Shown here in pieces: positions 1 to 7,952 of a stretch of 64,000 nt of DNA (within the stretch, counting starts at the first letter, position 1; every line of letters starts with the position of its first letter). The stretch covers positions 62,001 to 126,000 of the forward strand of contig VSOZ01000001.1 of assembly GCA_009775095.1 (NCBI GenBank). The letters are read 5' to 3'. This DNA comes from Muribaculum sp. GTDB lineage: Bacteria > Bacteroidota > Bacteroidia > Bacteroidales > Muribaculaceae. The notes beneath the pieces were generated by a model. That model saw only the letters and a program-made list of their open reading frames with translations, was not told the DNA's origin and did not search any database. The position numbers and the translations under genes were made by a program.

Positions 1-26
1 ATTATTAACGACAAAAAGAGAAGAAT

Positions 27-788
27 ATGAACAGAAAACTTTTACTCATGGCGGTGGCGGTCACCATAACGACAGCCGTACACGCACAGTATGTAACGTA
101 CAACCATGATTCGCCGAAGCAGAATCAGGTAACGGTCATGGAAACGGGTACGGGCGCACTCTCGCCCGACCTCTATTATTCCGTGCTGCATAACAGGTAC
201 AAGAAGTCGGCGGCGGCCAAAAACAAGCTCTCGTTCCGCACGCTTGCCGGTATCAATCTCTACAACCAGGTGGACGAAGCGGAAGCCATTGATTCGGCTT
301 TGGTCAAGCGGGCGAAGGTCGAGGCGTTGAACGTCGCCGACCGGCAGGTGGACATTGCATGGCTCGCCGAGGGCGATAAGGTCAGCGGACAGATGGAACG
401 GTTCCGGCGCAACATCGACCGTATTCTTCTGTCCGGCGGCACTCCGGCTGACAAAGAACGATGGACGGAATACTACCATGTCTATCAGTGTGCCATCGAC
501 GCTACGAAAAACGCCTATATGCCTAATGCCCAGCGAAAGAAGGAGTACCTGCGCATTTACGAGGACGTGGCACGGCAGAACGAGATTTTAGTGGGCTACC
601 TTGCCAAGCGTCAGAACGCAACGGCAACGAGCGCACTGCTGAACGCAACGGACAACCGTACCCTGCATAAGGGTGGCATTGTCCGTAATGCCATGAGCCG
701 GTGGCAGGAATCACGCCTTGCGGTGCGTGGCTCGCAATCGGGCGGAAACGGCGAAGATGACAACGAGAGTGTAAACAGAGGGAAATAA
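27..788 (+). CDS. Secreted transfer-operon protein, family not recognised
   Basis: 253 aa with a clear signal peptide (residues 1-20, cleavage near VHA/Q), so it is probably exported to the periplasm. The body is helical and charged, with no catalytic motif seen. The C-terminus carries an A-M-S-R-W pattern that recurs at the ends of the two secreted proteins at 35813-36502 and 36517-37200, suggesting one family used in both transfer operons. It lies 12 bases upstream of the TraJ-like gene, in line with a role in the mating channel. Function is inferred from context only. Confidence 0.7.
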   Translation: MNRKLLLMAVAVTITTAVHAQYVTYNHDSPKQNQVTVMETGTGALSPDLYYSVLHNRYKKSAAAKNKLSFRTLAGINLYNQVDEAEAIDSALVKRAKVEALNVADRQVDIAWLAEGDKVSGQMERFRRNIDRILLSGGTPADKERWTEYYHVYQCAIDATKNAYMPNAQRKKEYLRIYEDVARQNEILVGYLAKRQNATATSALLNATDNRTLHKGGIVRNAMSRWQESRLAVRGSQSGGNGEDDNESVNRGK

Positions 789-800
789 AAAGACAGGGCT

Positions 801-1934
801 ATGGCAAACGGAGATATACTTTCGGATTTCGGCATCAACCTGTTGGAGGAGGAAATAGATGATGTCATCTTTCAGACCAACGAGTTCTTGACGGACGCCA
901 CCTTTACGGGGGCGCAGGGACCGTTCTGGTGGATATTGCAGATGTGCATGGCACTCGCGGCACTGTTCTCCATCGTCATGGCGGCAGGTATCGCCTACAA
1001 GATGATGGTAAAGCACGAGCCGTTGGACGTTATGAAGCTGTTTAGGCCGCTTGCCGTGTCGATTATCATCTGCTGGTGGTATCCGCCTGCGGACACGGGT
1101 ATGGCGGGCAGCCGGAACAACTGGTGTTTTCTGGACTTTCTGTCCTACATCCCGAATTGCATCGGGTCGTACACCCATGACTTGTACGAAGCTGAAGCTT
1201 CACAGATATCGGACAGGTTCGAGGAAGTTCAACAGCTCATCCATGTGCGTGACACGATGTACACGAACCTGCAGGCGCAGGCGGATGTCGCCCACACGGG
1301 CACATCCGATCCCAATCTGATAGAGGCGACAATGGAGCAGACCGGCGTGGACGAAGTGACGAGCATGGAAAAGGATGCGGCGAAGTTGTGGTTCACATCT
1401 TTGACGGCAGGTGTCATCGTGGGGATAGACAAAATCATCATGTTGATTGCCCTCGTGGTGTTCCGAATCGGTTGGTGGGCGACGATTTACTGCCAACAAA
1501 TCCTGTTGGGAATGCTGACGATTTTCGGACCGATACAGTGGGCGTTCAGTATCCTGCCGAAATGGGAAGGTGCTTGGGCGAAGTGGCTGACACGCTATCT
1601 GACGGTGCATTTCTACGGGGCGATGCTCTACTTCGTGGGCTTCTATGTGCTGCTGCTTTTTGACATTGTATTATGTATCCAAATCGAGAACCTGACGGCG
1701 ATAACCGCCAGCGAGCAGACGATGGCCGCCTACCTGCAAAACTCGTTCTTCTCGGCAGGCTACCTGATGGCGGCTTCGATTGTAGCCCTCAAGTGCCTGA
1801 ACCTTGTTCCGGACTTGGCGGCATGGATGATACCGGAGGGCGACACGGCATTCTCTACCCGAAACTTCGGCGAGGGCGTGGCACAGCAGGCGAAGATGAC
1901 GGCAACCGGAGGGTTGGGCGGCATCATGAGATAA
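801..1934 (+). CDS. traJ: TraJ-like polytopic conjugation membrane protein
   Basis: 377 aa, strongly hydrophobic, with membrane segments around residues 45-75, 195-225, 230-260, 270-305 and 315-340. By length, topology and position it matches the TraJ family of Bacteroidetes conjugative transposons, the probable counterpart of VirB6/TrbL in the inner-membrane channel. A soluble acidic loop (about 120-190) separates the first membrane block from the rest. It sits between a secreted protein and the TraK-linked genes. The family call rests on topology and gene order, not on an alignment. Confidence 0.75.
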   Translation: MANGDILSDFGINLLEEEIDDVIFQTNEFLTDATFTGAQGPFWWILQMCMALAALFSIVMAAGIAYKMMVKHEPLDVMKLFRPLAVSIIICWWYPPADTGMAGSRNNWCFLDFLSYIPNCIGSYTHDLYEAEASQISDRFEEVQQLIHVRDTMYTNLQAQADVAHTGTSDPNLIEATMEQTGVDEVTSMEKDAAKLWFTSLTAGVIVGIDKIIMLIALVVFRIGWWATIYCQQILLGMLTIFGPIQWAFSILPKWEGAWAKWLTRYLTVHFYGAMLYFVGFYVLLLFDIVLCIQIENLTAITASEQTMAAYLQNSFFSAGYLMAASIVALKCLNLVPDLAAWMIPEGDTAFSTRNFGEGVAQQAKMTATGGLGGIMR

Positions 1935-1975
1935 TCCGCAAAAGATAATATAAACCCAATAAAAATCATAACAAC

Positions 1976-2371
1976 ATGAAATTGCAAGAGAAAATCAAAA
2001 GTTGGTGCAAGGATGAGAAATTCATGTCCTTTGCACAGGAACGAGCGAGAAAAGAGGTTTGCGAGGTGGCGGAAAACCACCGCATCGACCCGCAGTATGA
2101 AGAACTGGACGAAGCCTTCGAGTACGACGACCGGTACATCGCCCCCTTGGTGACGTACCTGACGTACAAGCTGCGTCTTGCCCTGCTGCAGCGGAACGCA
2201 GGTAAGCGCAAAAGAGGAATCTGGTGGGTGCTTGTCCACGTGGAGATGCAGGGCTATTACGTGGAGATATTCTCGGCGGAGTTCGAGAATCTTTTGACGG
2301 AACTTCGGGATGCGGTCATACCCATGCTGCACACGGAATATGTACAGATGTTGAACGGTAAAAGGGAATAA
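1976..2371 (+). CDS. Hypothetical transfer-operon protein
   Basis: 131 aa, cytoplasmic by composition, no signal peptide or membrane segment, mixed charged helices. I do not recognise the family. It is 4 bases upstream of traK and 41 bases after traJ, so it is almost certainly co-transcribed and probably serves the transfer machinery or its regulation. Confidence 0.65.
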   Translation: MKLQEKIKSWCKDEKFMSFAQERARKEVCEVAENHRIDPQYEELDEAFEYDDRYIAPLVTYLTYKLRLALLQRNAGKRKRGIWWVLVHVEMQGYYVEIFSAEFENLLTELRDAVIPMLHTEYVQMLNGKRE

Positions 2372-2374
2372 CCG

Positions 2375-2989
2375 ATGGTCATCAAGAATTTGGAAAACAA
2401 AATAAGACTGGTGGGCATCATCTGTACCGCTTTTCTCGTGGGATGTGTCATCATCAGCTTGTCAAGTATCTGGACAGCCCGGACGATGGTCTCGGATGCG
2501 CAGAAGAAGGTGTATGTGCTGGACGGCAACGTGCCTATCCTCGTGAACCGCACGACAATGGACGAAACGCTTGACGTGGAAGCCAAAAGCCATGTGGAAA
2601 TGTTCCACCATTATTTTTTCACGTTACCGCCGGATGACAAATACATCCGCTATACGATGGAAAAAGCGATGTATCTGGTGGATGAGACGGGGTTGGCACA
2701 ATACAACACGCTCAAGGAAAAGGGTTTCTACTCCAACATTTTGGGTACGAGTTCGGTGTTCTCCATCTATTGTGACAGCGTGGCTTTCAACAAGGGGAAG
2801 ATGGAGTTCACTTACTACGGACGGCAACGCATTGAGCGGCGGAGCAACATCCTCATGCGGGAACTGGTCACGGCGGGGCAACTTAAGCGTGTGCCCCGAA
2901 CAGAAAACAACCCGCACGGATTGCTTATCGTGAACTGGCGAACCCTGCTGAACAAGGACATCGAACAGAAAACGAAGATCAACTACTAA
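2375..2989 (+). CDS. traK: TraK, VirB8-like inner-membrane channel protein
   Basis: 204 aa with one N-terminal membrane anchor (about residues 12-33) and a periplasmic domain, the architecture of TraK of Bacteroidetes conjugative transposons, structurally related to VirB8. The region after the anchor (VLDGNVPILVNRT and the following DVEAKSHVEMFHHYFFTLPP) resembles the conserved TraK core. It is followed by TraL-, TraM-, TraN- and TraO-like genes in the usual order, which strengthens the call. Confidence 0.88.
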   Translation: MVIKNLENKIRLVGIICTAFLVGCVIISLSSIWTARTMVSDAQKKVYVLDGNVPILVNRTTMDETLDVEAKSHVEMFHHYFFTLPPDDKYIRYTMEKAMYLVDETGLAQYNTLKEKGFYSNILGTSSVFSIYCDSVAFNKGKMEFTYYGRQRIERRSNILMRELVTAGQLKRVPRTENNPHGLLIVNWRTLLNKDIEQKTKINY

Positions 2990-3001
2990 ACAACGGAATT
3001 T

Positions 3002-3382
3002 ATGAATATCAAGGGATTCAGGCGGATGCTCTTCGGTGAAAAGATGCCGGACAAGAACGATCCGAAATACAAAGACCGTTACGAGCGGGAGGTGTCCGCT
3101 GGACGAAAGTTCGCCCAAGCGACACGCATTGACAAGGCTGCCGCCAAGGTGCAGGGATTCGCCAACGCACACCGGATACTTTTTCTGGTCATCGTCTTTG
3201 GTTTCGCTATCGGAGGGTTCACTTGGAACATCTATCGCATTACAATGGCATACCGCAACAGCCGGCCGACACGCACGGCGACGGAAATGCAGGATTCGGT
3301 GCTACGGGAAAGACACAAGAGGCTGCAAGGGGGTGAAATAAGGGAAAATCGGAACGAGAACAAGAAATATGAACCGCAATAA
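3002..3382 (+). CDS. TraL-like small membrane protein
   Basis: 126 aa with a single membrane segment (about residues 58-80, core LFLVIVFGFAIGGFTWNIY) and basic, hydrophilic ends. Its position directly after traK and before traM is that of TraL in related elements. The sequence itself is too short to identify independently. It probably helps assemble the inner-membrane part of the channel. Confidence 0.6.
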   Translation: MNIKGFRRMLFGEKMPDKNDPKYKDRYEREVSAGRKFAQATRIDKAAAKVQGFANAHRILFLVIVFGFAIGGFTWNIYRITMAYRNSRPTRTATEMQDSVLRERHKRLQGGEIRENRNENKKYEPQ

Positions 3383-3392
3383 AGGAGTGCTT

Positions 3393-3875
3393 ATGAATAC
3401 ACGATTTGAAAAATCAGTCCGCTCGTCGGACGAATGGTACACCCCGAAGGAAGTGTTGAAAGCGTTAGGCAGGTTCGACCTTGACCCTTGCGCCCCTGTC
3501 CGTCCGTTGTGGCCGACCGCCGAAGTCATGTATGACCGGAACATGAACGGATTGTCCCTGAAATGGGAAGGGCGTGTATGGCTCAATCCTCCGTACTCGC
3601 GTCCCCTTATCGAACAGTTTGTCCGAAAGCTGGCGGAACACGGCAACGGAATCGCGCTGTTGTTCAACCGTTGCGATTCCAAAATGTTTCAGGACGTCAT
3701 TTTCGAGAAAGCGACGGGCATGAAATTCCTGCGCCACCGCATCCGGTTTTACCGCCCGGACGGAACACGCGGCGATTCTCCCGGTTGCGGCAGCATCCTG
3801 ATCGCATTCGGAGTGGAAAACGCAGAAGTGCTGAAAAACTGCAGCATTGAAGGCAAGTATGTACAACTCAATTAA
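3393..3875 (+). CDS. Phage-type DNA N6-adenine methyltransferase (Dam)
   Basis: About 160 aa. Phage/plasmid-type Dam signature: DEWYTPKEV near the start, FDLDPCA around residue 30, and the catalytic motif WLNPPYSRP around residue 65, with NPPY as the N6-adenine methylase box. The start at 3393 is chosen because AGGAG lies at 3383-3387 with good spacing; an upstream ATG at 3369 would overlap the previous gene. The gene is embedded between TraL- and TraM-like genes. Likely role: methylating element DNA to protect it from recipient restriction enzymes. Confidence 0.85.
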   Translation: MNTRFEKSVRSSDEWYTPKEVLKALGRFDLDPCAPVRPLWPTAEVMYDRNMNGLSLKWEGRVWLNPPYSRPLIEQFVRKLAEHGNGIALLFNRCDSKMFQDVIFEKATGMKFLRHRIRFYRPDGTRGDSPGCGSILIAFGVENAEVLKNCSIEGKYVQLN

Positions 3876-3882
3876 AAGATGT

Positions 3883-5034
3883 ATGATGAAGATATTTGAT
3901 AAAATCAATTTCAGGGAGCCGAAGTATATGCTTCCGGCTGTCCTGTATATCCCGCTTCTGGTTGCATCGTACTTCATCTTCGACCTGTTTCATACCGAAA
4001 CGGCGGAGATTCCGGACAAGACGCTGCAGACAACGGAGTTTTTGAACCCCGATTTGCCGGATGCCCGGCTTAAAGGCGGTGACGGCATAGGCAGCAAGTA
4101 CGAGAACATGGCCAAATCATGGGGTAAGATACAGGATTATTCCGCAGTGGATAACATAGAACGAGATGAACCCGATGACAACAAGGAAGAATATGAATCG
4201 CAATACACGGTGGACGACATCGCCTTGCTCGATGAGCAACAGCAGGAAAAGGCTGCGGCAGCGCAAATTGCCGATGCCAAGACACGCGAGCAAGAAGCTC
4301 TCGCGGAACTGGAGAAAGCCCTTGCCGAAGCAAGGTTGAGAGGACGCAATGAGGTATTACCGGCGACCGATACGGACAGTACCGCATCGGCGCAACCCAC
4401 GACGGCAACCATAGAGGTCAAGGGAAAAATAGAGGAAGAGAGCCGTTCGGTAAAAGCCCCGTCAGAGAACGAACCGCCCAGCGAAGTGGTACGCAAGGTA
4501 AAGACGGCTTCGGATTACTTCAATACGCTTGCGGTCAATGCCCGTGAACCGAAACTGATAAAGGCCATTATCGACGAGGACATCAAGGCGATGGACGGCT
4601 CGCGTGTGCGGTTGCGTCTGCTCGACGACGTGGAGATCAACGAGTGCGTGGTCAAACGAGGGTCGTATCTGTATGCCACCATGAGCGGCTTCTCGTCGGG
4701 GCGTGTGAAGGGGAACATCACCAGCATTCTCATCGAGGACGAACTGGTGAAGGTCAGCCTGTCCCTTTACGATACGGACGGCATGGAAGGGCTTTATGTA
4801 CCGAACAGCCAGTTCCGGGAAACGAGCAAGGATGTGGCAAGCGGTGCGGTGTCGGGGAATCTGAACATGAATACCGGCAGTTACGGCAACAGTCTCTCGC
4901 AATGGGGAATGCAAGCTGCTACGAATGCCTACCAGAAAACGAGCAACGCCATCGGCAAGGCTATCAAAAAGAATAAGGTAAAGCTGAAATACGGCACTTT
5001 CGTCTATCTGGTGAACGGACGTGAGAAACAGTAA
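3883..5034 (+). CDS. traM: TraM, VirB10-like channel protein
   Basis: About 383 aa from the ATG at 3883. One N-terminal membrane segment (about residues 16-35), a long glutamine/glutamate/alanine-rich coiled stretch (about 90-150), a low-complexity linker, and a globular C-terminal domain with VRLRLLDDVEINECVVKRG and a TGSYGNSLSQWGMQ region typical of conjugative transposon TraM. TraM is thought to span the periplasm like VirB10. The ORF opens earlier (3847) but that would overlap the methyltransferase. Confidence 0.88.
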   Translation: MMKIFDKINFREPKYMLPAVLYIPLLVASYFIFDLFHTETAEIPDKTLQTTEFLNPDLPDARLKGGDGIGSKYENMAKSWGKIQDYSAVDNIERDEPDDNKEEYESQYTVDDIALLDEQQQEKAAAAQIADAKTREQEALAELEKALAEARLRGRNEVLPATDTDSTASAQPTTATIEVKGKIEEESRSVKAPSENEPPSEVVRKVKTASDYFNTLAVNAREPKLIKAIIDEDIKAMDGSRVRLRLLDDVEINECVVKRGSYLYATMSGFSSGRVKGNITSILIEDELVKVSLSLYDTDGMEGLYVPNSQFRETSKDVASGAVSGNLNMNTGSYGNSLSQWGMQAATNAYQKTSNAIGKAIKKNKVKLKYGTFVYLVNGREKQ

Positions 5035-5045
5035 AAACGGAAAAC

Positions 5046-5849
5046 ATGATAGAGATTGACAACATATATAATATGGACTGTATCGAGGGCATGAAGCTCA
5101 TGGCGAACGGCAGTGTCGATGCCGTGATAGCGGATTTGCCTTACGGCGTGTTGAACCGTAGCAACAAGGCGGCACACTGGGACAGGCAGATACCGCTCGA
5201 AGCGTTGTGGGAACAGTACCGCAGGATTACCAAGCCGGGAAGCCCCGTTATCCTCTTTGCGCAGGGCATCTTCTCGGCGCGGCTCATGCTCTCGCAACCC
5301 CGGATGTGGCGGTATAACCTCGTGTGGCGGAAAGACCGGGTAACGGGTCACCTGAATGCCAACCGGATGCCGCTACGCCAGCATGAGGATATCATCGTGT
5401 TCTACGACCGTCAGCCGGTATATCATCCTCAGATGATGCCGTGTCCACCGGAACGGAAAAATCATGGACGGCGCAAGACGGACGGTTTCACGAACCGCTG
5501 TTACGGTGAAATGAAACTGGCTCCGGTACGTGTTGCCGAAGACAAGTACCCGACCTCTGTCATTTCCATACCCAAGGAACACAAGACAGGAGCATTCTAT
5601 CATCCGACACAGAAGCCGGTAGCCTTGATAGAGTACCTGATACGCACCTATACCAACGAGGGCGATGTGGTGCTTGACAACTGCATCGGTTCGGGTACGA
5701 CCGCCATTGCCGCCATCCGCACGGGACGGCATTACATCGGATTCGAGATTGAGCCGACGTATTGCGAAATTGCCGGACGACGGATTCGGGAGGAACTGGA
5801 ACGTGGTCATGGGATTAAAGAAAGCGAAATAAGGGAAATAAAGAAATAA
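5046..5849 (+). CDS. DNA methyltransferase of the N6/N4 (DNA_methylase) family
   Basis: 267 aa. Motif IV appears early as DLPYG (about residues 30-34) and the SAM-binding motif late as LDNCIGSGTTA (about 214-224), the beta-class order. The DLPY form fits adenine-N6 or cytosine-N4 methylation; the target site cannot be read from sequence. The segment HPTQKPVALIEYLI before motif I is typical. No restriction endonuclease is adjacent, so it is an orphan methyltransferase inside the tra operon, likely for anti-restriction or epigenetic control of the element. Confidence 0.88.
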   Translation: MIEIDNIYNMDCIEGMKLMANGSVDAVIADLPYGVLNRSNKAAHWDRQIPLEALWEQYRRITKPGSPVILFAQGIFSARLMLSQPRMWRYNLVWRKDRVTGHLNANRMPLRQHEDIIVFYDRQPVYHPQMMPCPPERKNHGRRKTDGFTNRCYGEMKLAPVRVAEDKYPTSVISIPKEHKTGAFYHPTQKPVALIEYLIRTYTNEGDVVLDNCIGSGTTAIAAIRTGRHYIGFEIEPTYCEIAGRRIREELERGHGIKESEIREIKK

Positions 5850-5869
5850 AAAATATCAACAGAAACGAT

Positions 5870-6721
5870 ATGAACAGGAAAATAATTGTAACGGCATTTC
5901 TTCTGGCGGCTGGACTTTTTGCCGCACGGGACGCACAGGCTCAGCGTACATACGAAGAGATGGAACGGCTGACGGTCAATGAACAGGTAACGACCGTCAT
6001 CACAGCATCGGAGCCGGTCCGCTTCGTGGACATTTCCACCGACAAGGTGGCGGGCGACCAACCCATTGAAAACATCATCCGGTTGAAGCCCAAAGAGACG
6101 GGACACGAGGACGGTGAAGTGCTGGCCATCGTCACCATCGTAACGGAACGCTATCGCACGCAGTATGCACTCATCTACACCACGCGGATAAGCGAGGCGG
6201 TGGCAGACAAGGAAATTCAGCTACAGGAACGGGATGCCTACAACAATCCTACGGTCTCGATGTCCACAGCCGACATGGTGCGTTTTGCAAGACGGGTGTG
6301 GAACTCGCCCGCGAAAATCCGCAACGTGGCGACCAAGGCGCACCGAATGGTAATGCGCCTGAACAACATTTACTCGGTGGGCGACTACTTCTTCATCGAC
6401 TTTTCCATCGAGAACAAAACGAACATCCGTTTCGACATCGACGAGATACGGGTGAAACTGTCGGACAAGAAACTTTCGAAGGCAACTAACGCGCAGACCA
6501 TCGAGCTGACGCCTGCCCTGGTATTGGAACATGGCAAGACGTTCAAGCACGGCTACCGGAATGTGATTGTCGTGAAAAAGATGACCTTTCCGAACGACAA
6601 GCTGCTGACCATCGAAATGACGGAACAACAAATCAGCGGGCGCAATATCAGCCTTAACATCGACTACGAGGATGTGCTGTCGGCTGATTCATTTAACACA
6701 GCTTTATTGGAGGAGGAATGA
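5870..6721 (+). CDS. traN: TraN, VirB9-like periplasmic transfer protein
   Basis: 283 aa with a signal peptide (about residues 1-22, ending DAQAQ). The beta-rich body contains VTTVITASEPVRFVDIST and IDFSIENKTNIRFDIDEIR, features of the conjugative transposon TraN family, which is related to VirB9/CagX. It probably forms part of the outer-membrane core complex with TraM and TraO. It follows a methyltransferase rather than traM directly, an interruption of the usual order. Confidence 0.85.
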   Translation: MNRKIIVTAFLLAAGLFAARDAQAQRTYEEMERLTVNEQVTTVITASEPVRFVDISTDKVAGDQPIENIIRLKPKETGHEDGEVLAIVTIVTERYRTQYALIYTTRISEAVADKEIQLQERDAYNNPTVSMSTADMVRFARRVWNSPAKIRNVATKAHRMVMRLNNIYSVGDYFFIDFSIENKTNIRFDIDEIRVKLSDKKLSKATNAQTIELTPALVLEHGKTFKHGYRNVIVVKKMTFPNDKLLTIEMTEQQISGRNISLNIDYEDVLSADSFNTALLEEE

Positions 6722-6723
6722 CG

Positions 6724-7242
6724 ATGAAAAAGACGTTGAAAATAGTTTTGTTACTGATGCTTGTCTGCATAGGGTTTGCCACCAATGCCCATGCGCAACG
6801 CAACGGCGGCCGCCTCTCGCTCGGCGTGGGATTGCTGTATGAGAACGGCATGGACGTAACGCTTGCTTACGAGCATGAAATGAACTACCGTCATGCGTGG
6901 GAGTTCTTCGCCAACGGCTATCTGAAATGGACGGAATGTAAATCTTGCGGTCATATTTGTCCGGAATCCTTCTGGCGCAACTACCGCACTTATGGTTTCG
7001 GTGTGGCGTACAAACCTTGTGTGGTGCGTGGACGCAACCATTACGGCAACTTGCGTATCGGAGCTTCGGCAGGAAGCGACACGAACAAGTTTCTTGCCGG
7101 AATCCATGTGGGTTACGAGCACAATTATGTACTGCGGTCGGGATGCACACTGTTCTGGCAGGTCAAGAGTGACATGATGATAAAAGGGGCGGATTTGCTG
7201 CGGACAGGTATCGTGCTGGGTGTAAAACTGCCGATAAAATAA
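6724..7242 (+). CDS. TraO-like outer-membrane beta-barrel protein
   Basis: 172 aa from the ATG at 6724, chosen because AGGAGG at 6711-6716 gives proper spacing; the ATG at 6718 is only one base from it. Signal peptide about residues 1-25 (ending AHAQ), then alternating aromatic/glycine strands consistent with a small beta-barrel. Position after TraN fits TraO of related elements. A C-x2-C-x3-C cluster (CKSCGHIC) in a probable loop is unusual. Confidence 0.7.
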   Translation: MKKTLKIVLLLMLVCIGFATNAHAQRNGGRLSLGVGLLYENGMDVTLAYEHEMNYRHAWEFFANGYLKWTECKSCGHICPESFWRNYRTYGFGVAYKPCVVRGRNHYGNLRIGASAGSDTNKFLAGIHVGYEHNYVLRSGCTLFWQVKSDMMIKGADLLRTGIVLGVKLPIK

Positions 7243-7267
7243 AGGAAAAACAAAAAACGGAAATGAC

Positions 7268-7924
7268 ATGATACGAAAGATTCAATGGTTTGCAATGGCA
7301 GTGGCGGCGGTATTGTGCGCTGCCTGTGACGCTCATATCGACGTACCCGATACGGCGGTACGTCCGGGGCATATTCTCTGCGAGGACGGCACGGCATTGT
7401 CCTATGCGCAGTATGAACAATCGGGGAAGCGGGCAATAGCGGTTGTCTTTGATACCGAACGCCGTGAAGGTACGGAAGGGAACGGCTATGCGGTTTACCT
7501 GTGGGACATCGCTCCGGTGGCATTCGCCGACAGCCTCGGTGTCGCACAAGGGACGTCGGCCGACATCGGGGCATTGGACGGGAACATGAACACCTTTTCG
7601 CTGTACGACACAAGGGAGACGGCTTCGCCTATGGCGGAAGCGGTCTTCGACCTGTGGCGGTACGGACAGAGTGCCTATATCCCGTCGGTGGCACAAATGC
7701 GGCTGCTGTATGCCGTCCGGGAAACCGTCAATCCTGTCATCGAACGGTGTGGCGGCCATCCGCTGCCGTTGGATGAAAACGACTGCTGGTACTGGACATC
7801 GACGGAAGTGTCCGGACAAGAGACGGCGAAAGCATGGCTTTACTCCACAGGAAGCGGTGCGATGCAGGAGACCCCGAAGATACAGGCACACAAGGTGAGG
7901 CCGATTATCACACTGAACAGGTAG
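7268..7924 (+). CDS. Lipoprotein with a Fib_succ_major/DUF1566-like domain
   Basis: 218 aa. Lipobox VLCAAC puts the lipidated cysteine at residue 20, so a membrane-anchored lipoprotein is expected. The C-terminal half has YIPSVAQMRLLY and CWYWTSTEVSG, resembling the Lcl C-terminal/Fibrobacter-type paralogous domain found in many Bacteroidetes surface proteins. It lies between TraO and the coupling protein, so it may be an outer-membrane or surface accessory of the mating apparatus. Confidence 0.7.
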   Translation: MIRKIQWFAMAVAAVLCAACDAHIDVPDTAVRPGHILCEDGTALSYAQYEQSGKRAIAVVFDTERREGTEGNGYAVYLWDIAPVAFADSLGVAQGTSADIGALDGNMNTFSLYDTRETASPMAEAVFDLWRYGQSAYIPSVAQMRLLYAVRETVNPVIERCGGHPLPLDENDCWYWTSTEVSGQETAKAWLYSTGSGAMQETPKIQAHKVRPIITLNR

Positions 7925-7952
7925 GAACGAAAAGAGGGAAAGTACAAAGACA

